A DNA stretch of 64,000 nucleotides from Corbicula japonica (lineage: Eukaryota > Mollusca > Bivalvia > Venerida > Cyrenidae): positions 8,122,001 through 8,186,000 of the forward strand of contig JAZAYU010000005.1 in assembly GCA_038501625.1 (NCBI GenBank). Reading direction: 5' to 3'. Position numbers and translations under genes: made by a program. Below the pieces are notes generated by a model, which was not told the origin of the DNA, searched no databases, and saw only the letters and a program-made list of their open reading frames with translations. Positions within the stretch are counted from its first letter, which is position 1, and each line of letters starts with the position of its first letter. Positions 22,757 to 33,607 of the stretch are shown one piece after another.

Positions 22757-22985
22757 ACCCTTTACTACTTATATATGCATTTTACCGCATGTGCGAACAG
22801 TGTGGATCCAGATCAGTCGGCAAATCTATGTCATCATATCAGGATCTGCACTGCTCGCTTTTTTGTAGAAATAATCTACCGGTAATAATCAAAAAGATTA
22901 CAGTGCAGATCCTGATCAGACAGCACAATTGTTCTTGGGTGATCTTGATCTACACTGGTCACACATATGATTATATGCAAGCATA
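22757..22985. mobile_element. Family-1 MITE, duplicated copy 2
   Basis: Starts CCCTTTACTACTTATATATG; retains the left terminus that copy 1 lacks, plus both cores. The right terminus is replaced by the same flank as copy 1. Confidence 0.8.
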
Positions 22986-23448
22986 GGTTAGATCAATTTA
23001 TGGCATTTGTTTAGAATAACACAAACACTTTTGTTATCCATGGTGTAACAATTTAATAAATATAAATCATAAAATACAGCCTTATCATTACAAAGCTTCA
23101 CAAACTTTCAGCATCAAAAGCTAGTTTCAGCAATGCTGTGTAAAACAAAGCAGTTCTAAGATTGTGAAATCATTAATTTTCATGCATATCTATGGAGTAA
23201 AAATCGAATGTTATATCGGGTGAATTTTATCTCAGGTGGTTTTGATTCACAATGTTCAAGTTATACTTAAACTTAGGACTGGCCTTGAGATCATAATTAT
23301 CTCGGATGGCAGTCTCACAAGAGCAACCTCATCACTGTACAGTTATCATACCTTATTCAAATAATATAACTGATAATGGATAAGTTGACAGTCATGTGAT
23401 ACTCTGTTTATATAACCAAACATGATCGTGTGGGACGTTATAGGTGAA

Positions 23449-23639
23449 TTAACATTTTCCTACATATATACGCATTATATCCATGCCGTCTGATCAGGAT
23501 CTGCACTTGTCACATTTTAGTCAGAAATAACCTAATAAATCAAAAAGCAAACCGTTTAGATGGCATAGATGTGCCTGCTGATCTGGATCTAAACTGTTCG
23601 CCCATGCAATAAAGGTTTATCTATGGAGGAAAGGGTTAA
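23449..23639. mobile_element. Family-1 MITE with internal deletion
   Basis: TTAACATTTTCCTACATATA at the left and ATGGAGGAAAGGGTTAA at the right; the left GATC core is partly deleted. Confidence 0.85.
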
Positions 23640-23928
23640 AAATTTGTCCAGTGACCAATTCTTATCATGAGATCTTGTATCAACATTATACAACTTTTTG
23701 TTGATAAACAATATTTAAATGAACATGCTTGTGACATGACTTTCATATTATCAATAACATAAAATACCTTTCCATGTCATTTGATAAAAGTAAATAAAGC
23801 TTAATCAGTACATCATAATCAGTATGGGTAGAGTTCAATTGTTTACTGATATAGCAAACCATTTACAGTTGATTTTACTTTGATGAACAGAGTTGAATAG
23901 AAGTGGTCAATTTATGTGATACCAGAGA

Positions 23929-25017
23929 TTGAAAAAGTCAAGCTGCAATTGTAACATTATTTCCAAGATGGCAACTGGAGGAGCAAGTGAAACCGGAGGA
24001 GCTAGTGAAACCGCAGATGTTAGTGATATAGAAAGAGGAACAGATGAAACTTTTGACAATTTATGTTCACCTTGCAGAAGAAGGAATAAGAACACAGAGG
24101 GATCAAAGTTCTGTATAGACTGTCAAGACTATTTCTGTTCTACTTGTGTCAACTGGCATAATGACTTTCCCTCTTTAAGAAATCACCATATCTTGGACAC
24201 AGCTATTCTTTCCTTAATGCAGGTCAAGAACAGCAAGATATACAGTGTCAGAGAGAAATCCGACACATGGCTAGGAAAGTTTATTGTAAGTGTTTGTGAA
24301 CTTGATGATGGGTCTATAATCCTGTCTGAATTTGCTCAAAGCAAGCTGATGCGCTTGGACAGCTCTTAGAGGGTCTGAGACTTTTGTATAGTTCCATCAA
24401 GTCCATGCCAAGTCTGCACCATCAATAGCCAAGAAGTTGCTGTAAGCTGTTACTGGAACAAACTCATTCAGTTTGTATCTGTTGGACTTACAATGCATAC
24501 AACAAGACAGATAAATACTGGTTTTCATTGTGAAGGTTTAGCATATAATGAAGAGAAGCTGTTTGTTTCTGATGATTTCCCAACAGTGCATGTTTACACC
24601 CCAACAGGAAAAAGACTGCAGCAGTTCAACAAGCCTGGGTTCTTTAGCAGTTTGTTTGCAGGGAAGAACGTTAACGTGTATATCATCACCAAGATTGCTG
24701 TGAGCAGTGATGGCTCTACAATCTATATTGCTCACTATAGGAAGGGCTTGATTATTCTGAACAGTAATGGTCAGCTTGTTGGAGAGTTCACTGATTCTAA
24801 ACTTAGAGGACCCCAAGATGTCTGTTTATACAACAACAATGTTCTTGTTTGTGGACAGTTTTCTAACAATGTTTTACAAGTCACTCCTGAAGGAAAACTG
24901 ATTGGTGAGGTTTTGAAAATGGACAGGGGTTGTTATGCTGTATGCTATAGTAAGAAAACCTCAAAACTGATTGTTGGTATAGGTGAAGAAATTGAAGTGT
25001 ATGATATCAGTGAGTGA
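23929..25017 (+). pseudogene. B-box/NHL (TRIM-like) gene with two in-frame stops
   Basis: One reading frame of 363 codons spans the region with no frameshift, but is broken by TAG at 24367-24369 and TGA at 24376-24378. The first part (start probably at MATGGASETGG, 23968) has a zinc-binding B-box with CSPCRRR, CIDCQDYFC, STCVNWH and NHHILD. The second part is a beta-propeller of the NHL type found in invertebrate TRIM-like proteins (LAYNEEKLFVSDDF, IYIAHYRKGLIIL, VCLYNNNVLVCG). Residues between the stops, and from 24379 to 24492, still fit the family pattern, so the stops interrupt one gene. The usual RING and the coiled coil between B-box and NHL are missing. Intact members may act as ubiquitin ligases or RNA-linked regulators. 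Intronless; no poly-A tail seen. It is probably a pseudogene, though two short proteins or stop readthrough cannot be excluded. Confidence 0.75.
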
Positions 25018-25307
25018 ACATGATGAACAATCATGAAAGATTGAATAATGATCTTGTGGCTGTGTATGTTTCAATTGTCAATACAAAAAATAAGTATTGA
25101 TTGTTCTTTGATTGTATTTATCTGGGTGTGGAAAACTTTTACTGACATAATGAGAAGAATTCACAATGCCCACGAAAATTAATGCATCCAAAATCATCAA
25201 TGAGGTAAAAGCAAAGCTTTTTTGACATCCATGTCTACAATGTTAAAGTTTTTCTGGTTTGAACAGCAATATTGTTAACAAAACAACAAAAGTCAATGTT
25301 GTTTTTT

Positions 25308-25515
25308 TATGCTCTACTTCATGGATATGGCTAATATTTCATGTGAAACTAGTATAAATCCTGATCAACCTGCACATTTTTGTAGACTGATCAGGATCTA
25401 CAGTGTTTGCCTTGTGTCAAAAATAACCTAGCAATAAGTTTAGATCTTGATCAGACTGCATGGATGTGAAGGCTGATCTGTTTCTAAAATGGTTGCACAT
25501 GAGTTATAAATATAT
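25308..25515. mobile_element. Family-1 MITE, decayed
   Basis: Cores are recognisable as CCTGATCAACCTGCACATTT and GATCAGACTGCATGGATGTG, but both termini are diverged. Confidence 0.6.
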
Positions 25516-25544
25516 CCCATGATTCAAAGGTTTTTAAACAGATA

Positions 25545-25655
25545 ATGGAGACTAATCTCCAATTGCAACAATCTGATTGGTTGAAACTGAGAACCATTTC
25601 AAAACTGACCAATGGGAAACTTGAGATCTGAGTCTGGTTTCCTTTCTTAGCACCA
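25545..25655. mobile_element. Family-2 MITE, decayed
   Basis: AATCTGATTGGTTGAAACTG and CTGACCAATGGGAAACTTGAG preserve opposed CCAAT boxes; outer stems are worn. Confidence 0.6.
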
Positions 25656-25696
25656 GCTTTTTGAGACTGCAGTCAAGTAAATACAACAAAAGTATT

Positions 25697-26336
25697 TTAT
25701 TATACTGCAAAGAAATTTCCTTGAATTTGATTGGATAATTTGACGTTGATGTATATCCGTATTTACGGCTCGGCCGTAGATATGAACGCACGTGCCTTAA
25801 TTTCCCCCTCTGGCCTCCCACCTTTTGTTGTCGTCTGCCATTTTGTTTTGATTTTCCGGAAAAATGCGTAAGTTGAAGCCCATCTTGTAAATTATAAAGC
25901 GGTATGTTTAGGGATTACTAAAAATGTTACAGAAAATATTTGTGTTATGTTTTTAACGTTGAAAACGATCAGATTATTCTCAAATTTTGTAAATAAATAT
26001 CAAATCGATAATCCATTCATTTTATATAGAAGTGACGTCATGCAGGTAAATTAATAACGTCAGACATGTAATTATTGAGGTTCTCAGAGGGGAATTAAGC
26101 CGTTCGGCATTAAATAAGCGAAATAAATGAAAAATTGATATTTTCTAATGATTTTTGTCTGAATAAGTCTTTTCAGTATAATAAAACAATTATTTGGTTC
26201 CTTGAAAGGGTATGTGAGGATATATTGCCGCTCTGGGTGTCATATTATCCCTCGCCTGCGGCTCGGGTAATATGACTCCCAGACCGGCAATATATCCTCA
26301 CATTCCCTGTCAAGAAACCAAATAACTATATAGTAT
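25697..26336. mobile_element. 640-bp element, copy 1
   Basis: Nearly colinear with 60831-61461, sharing TTATTATACTGCAAAGAAAT at the start and AAACCAAATAACTATATA at the end. Near its right end sits a hairpin, 26209-26302, in which ATGTGAGGATATATTGCCG pairs with CGGCAATATATCCTCACAT. No coding frame. Ends of this kind suggest a non-autonomous transposon, class unknown. Confidence 0.8.
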
Positions 26337-26456
26337 TTAAAACAAAAAGTCAAACAACAAAATTGTAACAATAAAAAATTATTATAGATCTAGAAAATGT
26401 TCATTGAATGTTAAGGGTCTTCTAGAATAATTTAACTGAACATTGGGGATCTTTTA

Positions 26457-26685
26457 ATAATTTACTCCCTATATAAGGGTTTTATTGTGTGTGCAACCAG
26501 TTTAGATCCAGATCCACATCTGTACCTTCTAATTTGGATCTACACTGATCGCTTCTTGGTAAGAAAAAAAACAAATAATTCTGAATGCAAACAGTGCAGA
26601 TCCTAATCAGATGGAAAAGATGTTCCGGCTGATCTGGATCTACACTGTTTGCCCATTAGATAAACCATATTGGACAGAGTAATGG
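26457..26685. mobile_element. Family-1 MITE
   Basis: TTTACTCCCTATATAAGGGT at the left; cores GTTTAGATCCAGATCCACAT and GATGTTCCGGCTGATCTGG. The right end is eroded. Confidence 0.75.
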
Positions 26686-26919
26686 ATAAACAGTTAAATA
26701 ATGATGACAAATATCTGCGGACAGTTTTAAAACTGATCTATCAATAACTTAAACACTTAACAGAATTTTATTAGTTCATTACAAAGAGATACAAATTGTA
26801 AACTAAAATCACTTGCAATACGTTTTTCTATTTTACAGATAAAATTCTTCAAGACTTCACGAAAAAGTTATTAATATTGTTTGTTACAATTGTTATTGCG
26901 TGTTAGGAAGATGGTGTTA

Positions 26920-27015
26920 ATGGCATTGATGATAATAATTATGATAATAATGATGATGATGAGGGCAATGATAATGATGATAATGATGACAACAATTACT
27001 ATGATGATGACAAAC
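26920..27015. repeat. GAT/AAT-rich microsatellite
   Basis: Imperfect GAT and AAT triplets such as GATAATAATTATGATAATAA. Open frames across it on the minus strand read as poly-Ile and are artefacts. Confidence 0.8.
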
Positions 27016-27241
27016 ATTTGAATAATTCTGACTGCAATTTCTCCTAACAATATCACAGTGTTGAAATGCCTTAAAAGAAAGGGGCTTATTGATTTGACCA
27101 AAATAAAAGGAAAGTTACAGTTCTTGTTGTACCTTGTAGCAGATGATGATGATAATTTCAAGACAGTGAACAAAACTTGTTATTTGATATTAACAGTAGC
27201 ACAATGTTTGACCTCATCTCCAAATGGTGTTTTACATTTCC

Positions 27242-27478
27242 TTAACCCTTTACTCCATGGGATATGGATGTTATCCATTTACAAAAAGTGTAGATCCAGA
27301 TCAGCAAGTACACCGTTGCCATCAGGATCTGCACTGTTCACTTTTTGATTCATTAGATTTTTCTGCCCAAGAAGCAAAAAGTTAAGATCCTGATCAGATG
27401 GCATGGATGTGCTTGCTTATCTAGTTCTACACTGTTCACTCATGTAATAAAACCTTTATTTATGGAGTAAAGGGTTTA
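27242..27478. mobile_element. Family-1 MITE, both ends intact
   Basis: TTAACCCTTTACTCCATGGG at the left and TTATGGAGTAAAGGGTTTA-type end at the right, with both GATC-rich cores. Confidence 0.9.
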
Positions 27479-28310
27479 AACTCTTAGCGACATATATGGT
27501 AATGTGGCCAAAATGAAAAGGTGAGTTGAGGCTGGTGCAGATAATGATGGAAACATTAAGAAACTAGAAATGTGTCCAAAGGACACGGATGCCCCCGCTA
27601 TAGGTTTTTCATAAAGCTCCCAGCAGTAGTGTAGAACAAGTTGTGTTCACGAGATAATTATATTCCTATTACAAGAAAATTCTATTTTTAGTAACAGTGA
27701 CCTTGACCTTGGATCTACAGGCATGGGTATTGTGCGGACACACCGCCTTGTCATGGTGAACATTTGTGCCAAGTTATTTTGAAATCCCTCCATTCATAAC
27801 AAAGTTACAGCCTGGAGAAGAAAATTCTATTTTTAGGAACAGTGACCTTGACCTTGGACCTACAGGCTTGGGAATTTATGTGACACACAGTCTTAATATG
27901 GTGATCGATTAAACCAAGTTATTTAAAAATCCAATGACAAATAACAAAGTTACAGAGCCGACACAATTTTGCAAGAAATTTCTATTTTTAGTAACAGTGA
28001 CCTTGACCTTGGACCTACAGGCATGGGTGTTGTATGCAACACCTTGTCATGATGAACATTTGTGCCAAGTTATTTTGAAATCCCTCCTTTCATAAGAAAG
28101 TTAAGGGCCAAGTGTATATTTTGCTTAACACAAAATGTAAGTGAAAAAGGGGCATAATTTGAAAAAATATTGGAAGCAGGGTTATGGATCTTGTTGGTTA
28201 TGATGTAGATTTTGATGGTGAAAATATATTTCAAGTTTCAAGGCAATATCTCAAGTAGTTTTAAAGTTATGGGCAACATGCATATTTTGCTTAACACAAA
28301 ATATAAGAAT

Positions 28311-28990
28311 AAAACTAATGTAAATGAAATTATCAAAGGGCCATAACTTTTGAACAGAACATGTAAGAGCAAAACCCCGCCTTTATGCACAACAACATAT
28401 CAGGCCAAGCATTGTGGTAAAGTTTTATTAAATTCCCACCAGTAGTTTAGGAGGAGTTGCGTTCACGAGATATATTCCTATTAAAACTAATGTAAATGGA
28501 AGTATCAAAGGGCCATAACTTCTGAACAGAACATGTAAGAGCGAAACCCCACCTTCATGCACAACTACATATCAAGCCAAGCATTGTGGTAAAGTTTCAT
28601 TAAATTCACACCAGTAGTTAAGGAGAAGTTGCGTTCACAAGATATATTCCTATTAAAACTAATGTAAATGGAAGTATCAAAGGGCCATAACTTCTGAACG
28701 GAACAAGTAAGAGTGAAACCCCACCTTCATGCACAACTACATATCAAGCCAAGCATTGTGGTAAAGTTTCATTAAATTCCCACCAGTAGTTTAGGAGGAG
28801 TTGCGTTCACAAGATATATTCCTGTTAAAACTAATGTAAATGGAAGTATCAAAGGGCCATAACTTCTGAACGGAACATGTAAGAGCGAAACCCCACCTTC
28901 ATGCACAACTACATATCAAGCCAAGCATTGTGGTAAAGTTTCATGAAATTCCCACCAGTAGTTTAGGAGGAGTTGCGTTCACGAGAATTT
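28311..28990. repeat. Four-copy 172-bp tandem array
   Basis: Units start with AAAACTAATGTAAATGGAAG at exact 172-bp spacing and differ at only a few positions except in the first copy. It is internal to the 27589-29087 element. Confidence 0.9.
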
Positions 28991-29044
28991 CGGACGGACG
29001 GACGGACGGACGGACGGACGGAAGGACGGACGGACGGACGGACA
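28990..29044. repeat. GGAC tetranucleotide tract
   Basis: About 13 GGAC units with one GGAA change, directly after the 172-bp array inside the same element. Confidence 0.95.
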
Positions 29045-29120
29045 GGAGCAACTCTTAATGCCCGTCGCCATTTCATGGCGGGGGCATAAAAAAAGCTTGT
29101 AGCAATTCTACCATTAGCAT

Positions 29121-29339
29121 TTAACCCTTTCCTCTGTAGTTACACCTTTATTGCTTGGGAGAACAGTGTAGATCCAGATCAGCCGGCACATCTGTGTCAT
29201 CTGATCGGGACCTAAACTGTTTGCTTTCTGATTTTTTACATTATTTCTGACCAAAAAGAGACCAATTGAGATCCTGATCAGAAAGCACGGATCTGGTCAC
29301 ACACGCGTAAAAATGTGTATATATCGAGGAGGGGGTTTA
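29121..29339. mobile_element. Family-1 MITE
   Basis: TTAACCCTTTCCTCTGTAGT at the left and CGAGGAGGGGGTTTA at the right. The right core is partly lost. Confidence 0.85.
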
Positions 29340-29364
29340 CAACGTTATAACAGTACCACAGCTA

Positions 29365-29587
29365 TACCATTTACTCCATATATACGTCTTTTAAGGCTTG
29401 TGTGACTAGTATAGATCCAGATCTATACTGATCTTGATCTACACTGGTTATATTTTGGACAGAAATAACCTAAAAATAAAAAAGTGAATAGTGCTGAACC
29501 TTGTCAGATAGCATGGATATGCCGGCTGATCTGGATCTACACTGTTTGCCCATGCCAGAAAGATGAATACATGTAGGAATGGGTTAA
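29365..29587. mobile_element. Family-1 MITE
   Basis: ACCATTTACTCCATATATAC at the left, GGAATGGGTTAA at the right; lies only 26 bp from the previous copy. Confidence 0.85.
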
Positions 29588-29982
29588 AAAAAGGCATAGC
29601 AATAATTACAGATCAAACTACAGCACAAGGGCTTAACAATTAGGAAGTTTTTGACAATGTTACACTATTGAAGTGACTAGTTCGTGTGCAAAACAAATCA
29701 TTAAAGGCAAGGCAATAACCCAAAACAACAATATACAATTCTCAAAATATATTTGATATTTCAACAGACTTTTTCTATTCTAAGCAATTACATGTACGGT
29801 GGTCACATCATCATTTTTGAACAGAAATCCACAAATAACATTATCTTGTGCCAGCTTATCCGGATCCACACTATTCACCCATGTGATAAAAGGCATACCT
29901 GTTCAATTGAATTAAGAGCTAACAACATTTATGCAAATGTTTGCAACCAAAGTGACACATCCGATGCATGTTAAATAGTAAA
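29588..29982. other. Gene-free stretch
   Basis: AT-rich; contains one right-end scrap of a family-1 MITE near 29850-29890 (CCAGCTTATCCGGATCCAC). No exon was recognised. Confidence 0.4.
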
Positions 29983-30345
29983 TTTCCCCTTTACCATAAT
30001 ATTATATGTCTTTTATCACATGGGTAAATAGTGCAAATCCAGATTAGCAAGAACTCGGTGCCATCTGATCTTAATCGACAATGTTCACTTATTGGTCAAA
30101 ATAATATAACGATTCTAAATGCAAACAGTGTAAATTCTGGGCCCAAGATCATAAAACTGAGATTGGAGACCAGACTCAAATCTCAAGCATCTGATTGGCT
30201 GAAATGGTGACCAGTTGCCCACTAAGCCAATCAGATGCTTGAGATTTGAGTCTGGTCTCCAGCTTTAGTTTTATGATCTTGGGCCCTAGTTAGTCTGTGT
30301 GGATATCAGGTTGATCTGGATCTACACTGATATAAGCCATTATCC
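29983..30345. mobile_element. Family-1 MITE interrupted by a family-2 MITE
   Basis: Family-1 sequence begins TTTCCCCTTTACCATAATAT, runs to AAACAGTGTAAATTCT, and resumes with GGTTGATCTGGATCTACACTG. Between them a complete family-2 copy is inserted, so family 2 was active after this copy of family 1. Confidence 0.8.
30139..30286. mobile_element. Family-2 palindromic MITE, nested
   Basis: GGGCCCAAGATCATAAAACT at the left is mirrored by TTTTATGATCTTGGGCCC at the right. Half-stems CTCAAGCATCTGATTGGCTG and CAGCCAATCAGATGC-type are nearly perfect partners. Inserted in the family-1 element above. Confidence 0.9.
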
Positions 30346-30598
30346 ATGCAGTCAACAGCTGAATTGACTGAATAACTGTTACATTTAGTTGTAAATTGTA
30401 ACTGGCAACAAAAGTCACATTTCTGACCATTGTTGATGTAACTGTCTCACGTAACATGTACACTCAAAAGCTTTAAAACACAACAAATAGAATTATTTAT
30501 TTTATGTAAGTGATCAGTTGCAAAGGCAAAGGAATGTTAACTAAATTTCCAATTATGATCTTTCAACAAAATTGTGGAATTAGTGATTATGGGTGCTG

Positions 30599-30819
30599 TT
30601 AACCCTTTCCCTTATATATACACATGTTTACGTATGTGCAACCAGTGTAGATCCAGATCAGCCAGCACATCTGTGCCGTCTAATCAGGATCTGCACTGGT
30701 CGCATTTTGGTAAGAAATAACCTAACGAATCATAAAGCCAACAGTGCAGAACCTGATCAGACATCCGGCTAATCTGGATCTACACTGTTCGCACACGCAA
30801 TAAAGGAGGAAAGGGTTAA
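30599..30819. mobile_element. Family-1 MITE, both ends intact
   Basis: TTAACCCTTTCCCTTATATA at the left and AGGAGGAAAGGGTTAA at the right. Confidence 0.9.
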
Positions 30820-31465
30820 ATTTAGGGCTTGAAGCAGGAATTTCAGTATTGGGATTGTTTGCAGCAGTCATAATGATTTCCAACTTTCTGGCCAAAATCC
30901 CCATGAAAATAAAATATTGCTGCTAAAAAAGGGGGTTCAAGCAACCCCAATGACCCCCTCTGAATTTCTGAAATTCCCAAAGTAAGTTGATATTTTAGAA
31001 ATGAAAACATAAACATCTTGTATGTTCTACATATTCCCACTTTTGCATTTTTAAAACTTTTCAAAGTAAGTATCATATTTTGAAATCGGTGATTATTGAT
31101 ATTGTTGAGAAAGATGAATCTCTGCCATTTCTACACATTTTGCAATGAAATGCATATAACAATGATGTTATATAGATAATTATTTTTTTCCAATTTTTCC
31201 TAAAAATACACTATGCAAAATTGTGTTTTGTTTTTCTTTTTTTCCAACTGTTGCATTTCTATAGTTTTTGAGTGTATTTAAATAATAAATTAATTATTTC
31301 TAGCACCAAATTATTCCACAAATTCCTTCTCCCAACTACTGCACAAAAGGAGAGTGGGTACATAAAGACCGAAATTTTCATCTTCAGGAAATGTTAGAAG
31401 AGTTTTTAGTTACCATAAAACCCATAACCAAAAATCATAAATGTGACAGTATTAAGTTTTAAAAT
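30820..31465. other. Gene-free stretch
   Basis: AT-rich sequence with no exon or element boundary recognised; minus-strand open frames near 30843-31076 carry no recognisable motif. Confidence 0.4.
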
Positions 31466-31697
31466 TTAACCCTTTACTCCACAGATACACCTTTACTGCA
31501 TGGGCCAACAGTGTAGATCCAGATCTGTGATGTCTGATCAGGATCTACACTGTTCACTTTTTTATTAATTAGGTTACTTCTCACCAAGATCATAAGATGC
31601 AACTAGTGTAGATCTAGATCTGATGACACAGATGCAAACTGATTTGGATCTACACTGGTTGTACAAGCATTCAAACATGTATATATGGAGTAAAAAA
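31466..31697. mobile_element. Family-1 MITE
   Basis: TTAACCCTTTACTCCACAGA at the left; TATATGGAGTAAAAAAA at the right, the GGG end lost. Confidence 0.85.
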
Positions 31698-32215
31698 ACA
31701 AACAGCTCACACTACAATCATGTACTTTAAATGTCTTTTCAATCCAATATAAATCCAACTTTTTTTTGTGTGGAAAAGCCACTGAATTGTAAAGACAGTT
31801 TTTTTTTATTATTTTGAAATTAAATGCTAGAAATTCAATATCCTGTTCTGAGGTAATTGATTTTTGCAGAGGTGTTTAAGACAGAGCTATCCAAGTTATA
31901 CAGATTTAATTTTATATTGGGATTTAAAAAAAAGGCAAGAAGGCAGGATTTTATTTTGAGAAGGCAAGTACATATAGAGGGAAATCAAGCTCACATTCTA
32001 TCAGCCTTTATATAACATAAAGAAAATTTATCACAACAGGAGTTCCATTTGACCGCTGAATTTCCAAAAACTGCACATTTTGAGCCTTAAGGCTTTCAAC
32101 TCAAATTTAATAATAATATATAAGGCAGAGATTGGCTTATATGTAGAGGGTGACTTGGGAGAAATCGTCTCTCAAATGCCCAAAACTTAAGAATTTTTTC
32201 CCTTTATGTTTCATA
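31698..32215. other. Gene-free stretch
   Basis: AT-rich with T and A runs. Nothing recognised. Confidence 0.4.
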
Positions 32216-32448
32216 TAGCGCTTTACTCCATAGATGCACTTTTAACATGTGGGTGAAAAATGTAGATCCAGATCAGCCAGCACATCCATGCCACCAAATC
32301 TGAATCTACAATGTTCTCTTTTAGATTCATCTTGACCAATATGTGAACCAGTGCAAACCCCGATCAGATTTCAGGAATTTACTAGCTGATCTAGATCTAC
32401 ATTGGTCACACATGTGTTAAAACACATGTCTATGAAGTAAAGGGTTAA
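32216..32448. mobile_element. Family-1 MITE
   Basis: CGCTTTACTCCATAGATGCA at the left and ATGAAGTAAAGGGTTAA at the right. It sits about 175 bp past the KRIT1 stop codon and may fall in the 3' untranslated region. Confidence 0.85.
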
Positions 32449-32623
32449 AAAGCAAAAATCGTAATCTTTTAACTGTAATACATTCTTCCTTTTATAATAA
32501 CCTAAGCAAATCCCTGGTAAGGTAAAATTGTTTTGACCATTAAGAAAATGGCAGCAGTGAATCATTTTGACCCTTGAATTTTAAGGTGTAAATGAAACAT
32601 CTGCACAACTTCAAGAAAGACTT

Positions 32624-33607
32624 TTAATCCAGAGTTTGATTTCTGGAAGACATAATGCCGTATGTTATTCGAGACAATTTTTTCATCAACTCGTTTATCA
32701 TTCCAGCTTGTTTGGTATGTAACTTTAAGCTCCTCGGTGCGTGTCGGTCTGGCCTCGAATCATTTCGTACCACAGTCAGTTCCAGCACACCATACTCGTT
32801 CGGAAGCACCCAACTTATTTCTGAATACTTGTAACTATGCAGCATCACCCGTGAATGATAATTTATAATATGAATACCAACATCATTCACAGCAATGAAA
32901 CACTTCCCCTGCTGGCGGGTATTTCCAGTTCGCAGTTCACCAGTAAAAAATGCTGAGCCATACACTGTTAAATTACGACAGTTGTTTAAAAACTCATTTT
33001 GCAGGATTTGTGGTCTGACCATGGGCTCTTTGTTACACAGTTCCTTATACTTGTGAAAGATACGATTTGGCCAGTTGGAACGCGACTTCAAATTTGGTGC
33101 CGGAACAAGTTGTTGAAGATTTTTGTTGTTTGTGACAAAAGATTTGGCTGCTTGTTGATCACTACCACCATGATTTAAATATAACAACACTGATGAAAAC
33201 AACAGTACGTCCTGTTCCTTACACGGATAAAAAGCGTTTATGTAATTTTGTTTCGCTTCGTGAAAGAGCAGTTTGACAGCATCTGGATGCTCAATAGCCT
33301 GCTCCACAATCAAACTGATTTTGGCGTTTCTTCTCCACTTTAAATGGGGATTTTCATTTTCCGCATCACCGTCTGTAAGATTTCCCACAATCCTATGGTT
33401 CCAGCTTCGCATATGTTCCAGAGGCTTGTGCTCTGGTTTCAGCTGTAATTCAAGACTAGGAGAACAAATCCAGATTGTGAAGATATCGGCATATGGATTT
33501 TCCGGCATGTTGAATTCCGCTAACATCTGTCGATTCAAAGCAAGCACACTAGTGTTTGCTCCATCTGTCAGATTTAACATCTTGCTTGTTCCATCTGCCA
33601 AATGCAC
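32624..33607 (-). CDS. KRIT1: KRIT1 exon 2: FERM domain and stop
   Basis: A 984-nt exon starting GTGCATTTGGCAGATGG after TTTTCAG and ending with the stop after NQTLD. The open frame upstream of the acceptor is intron and its methionine at 33661 is not the start. Its first residues continue the F1 lobe of the FERM domain begun in exon 1. Confidence 0.93.
   Translation of the reverse strand: MHLADGTSKMLNLTDGANTSVLALNRQMLAEFNMPENPYADIFTIWICSPSLELQLKPEHKPLEHMRSWNHRIVGNLTDGDAENENPHLKWRRNAKISLIVEQAIEHPDAVKLLFHEAKQNYINAFYPCKEQDVLLFSSVLLYLNHGGSDQQAAKSFVTNNKNLQQLVPAPNLKSRSNWPNRIFHKYKELCNKEPMVRPQILQNEFLNNCRNLTVYGSAFFTGELRTGNTRQQGKCFIAVNDVGIHIINYHSRVMLHSYKYSEISWVLPNEYGVLELTVVRNDSRPDRHAPRSLKLHTKQAGMINELMKKLSRITYGIMSSRNQTLD

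Larger units (their letters stand above)
22343..23165. repeat. ~420-bp tandem duplication carrying family-1 MITEs
   Basis: Two adjacent copies (about 22343-22740 and 22757-23165) share a family-1 MITE followed by CATATGATTATATGCAAGCA and GATCAATTTATGGCATTTG with high identity. The MITE was therefore present before the duplication. Confidence 0.85.
27589..29087. mobile_element. 1.5-kb element with internal tandem units
   Basis: Bounded by inverted ATGCCCCCGC (27589) and GCGGGGGCAT (29078-29087). The left third holds three units of about 140-150 bp with GTGACCTTGACCTTGGA; the right half holds four units of exactly 172 bp (starts 28311, 28483, 28655, 28827) with GGGCCATAACTTCTGAAC; then a GGAC tract and a terminal hairpin (ATGCCCGTCGCCAT against ATGGCGGGGGCAT). 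Non-coding. Elements of this layout are common in molluscan genomes; the class is not settled. Confidence 0.8.
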
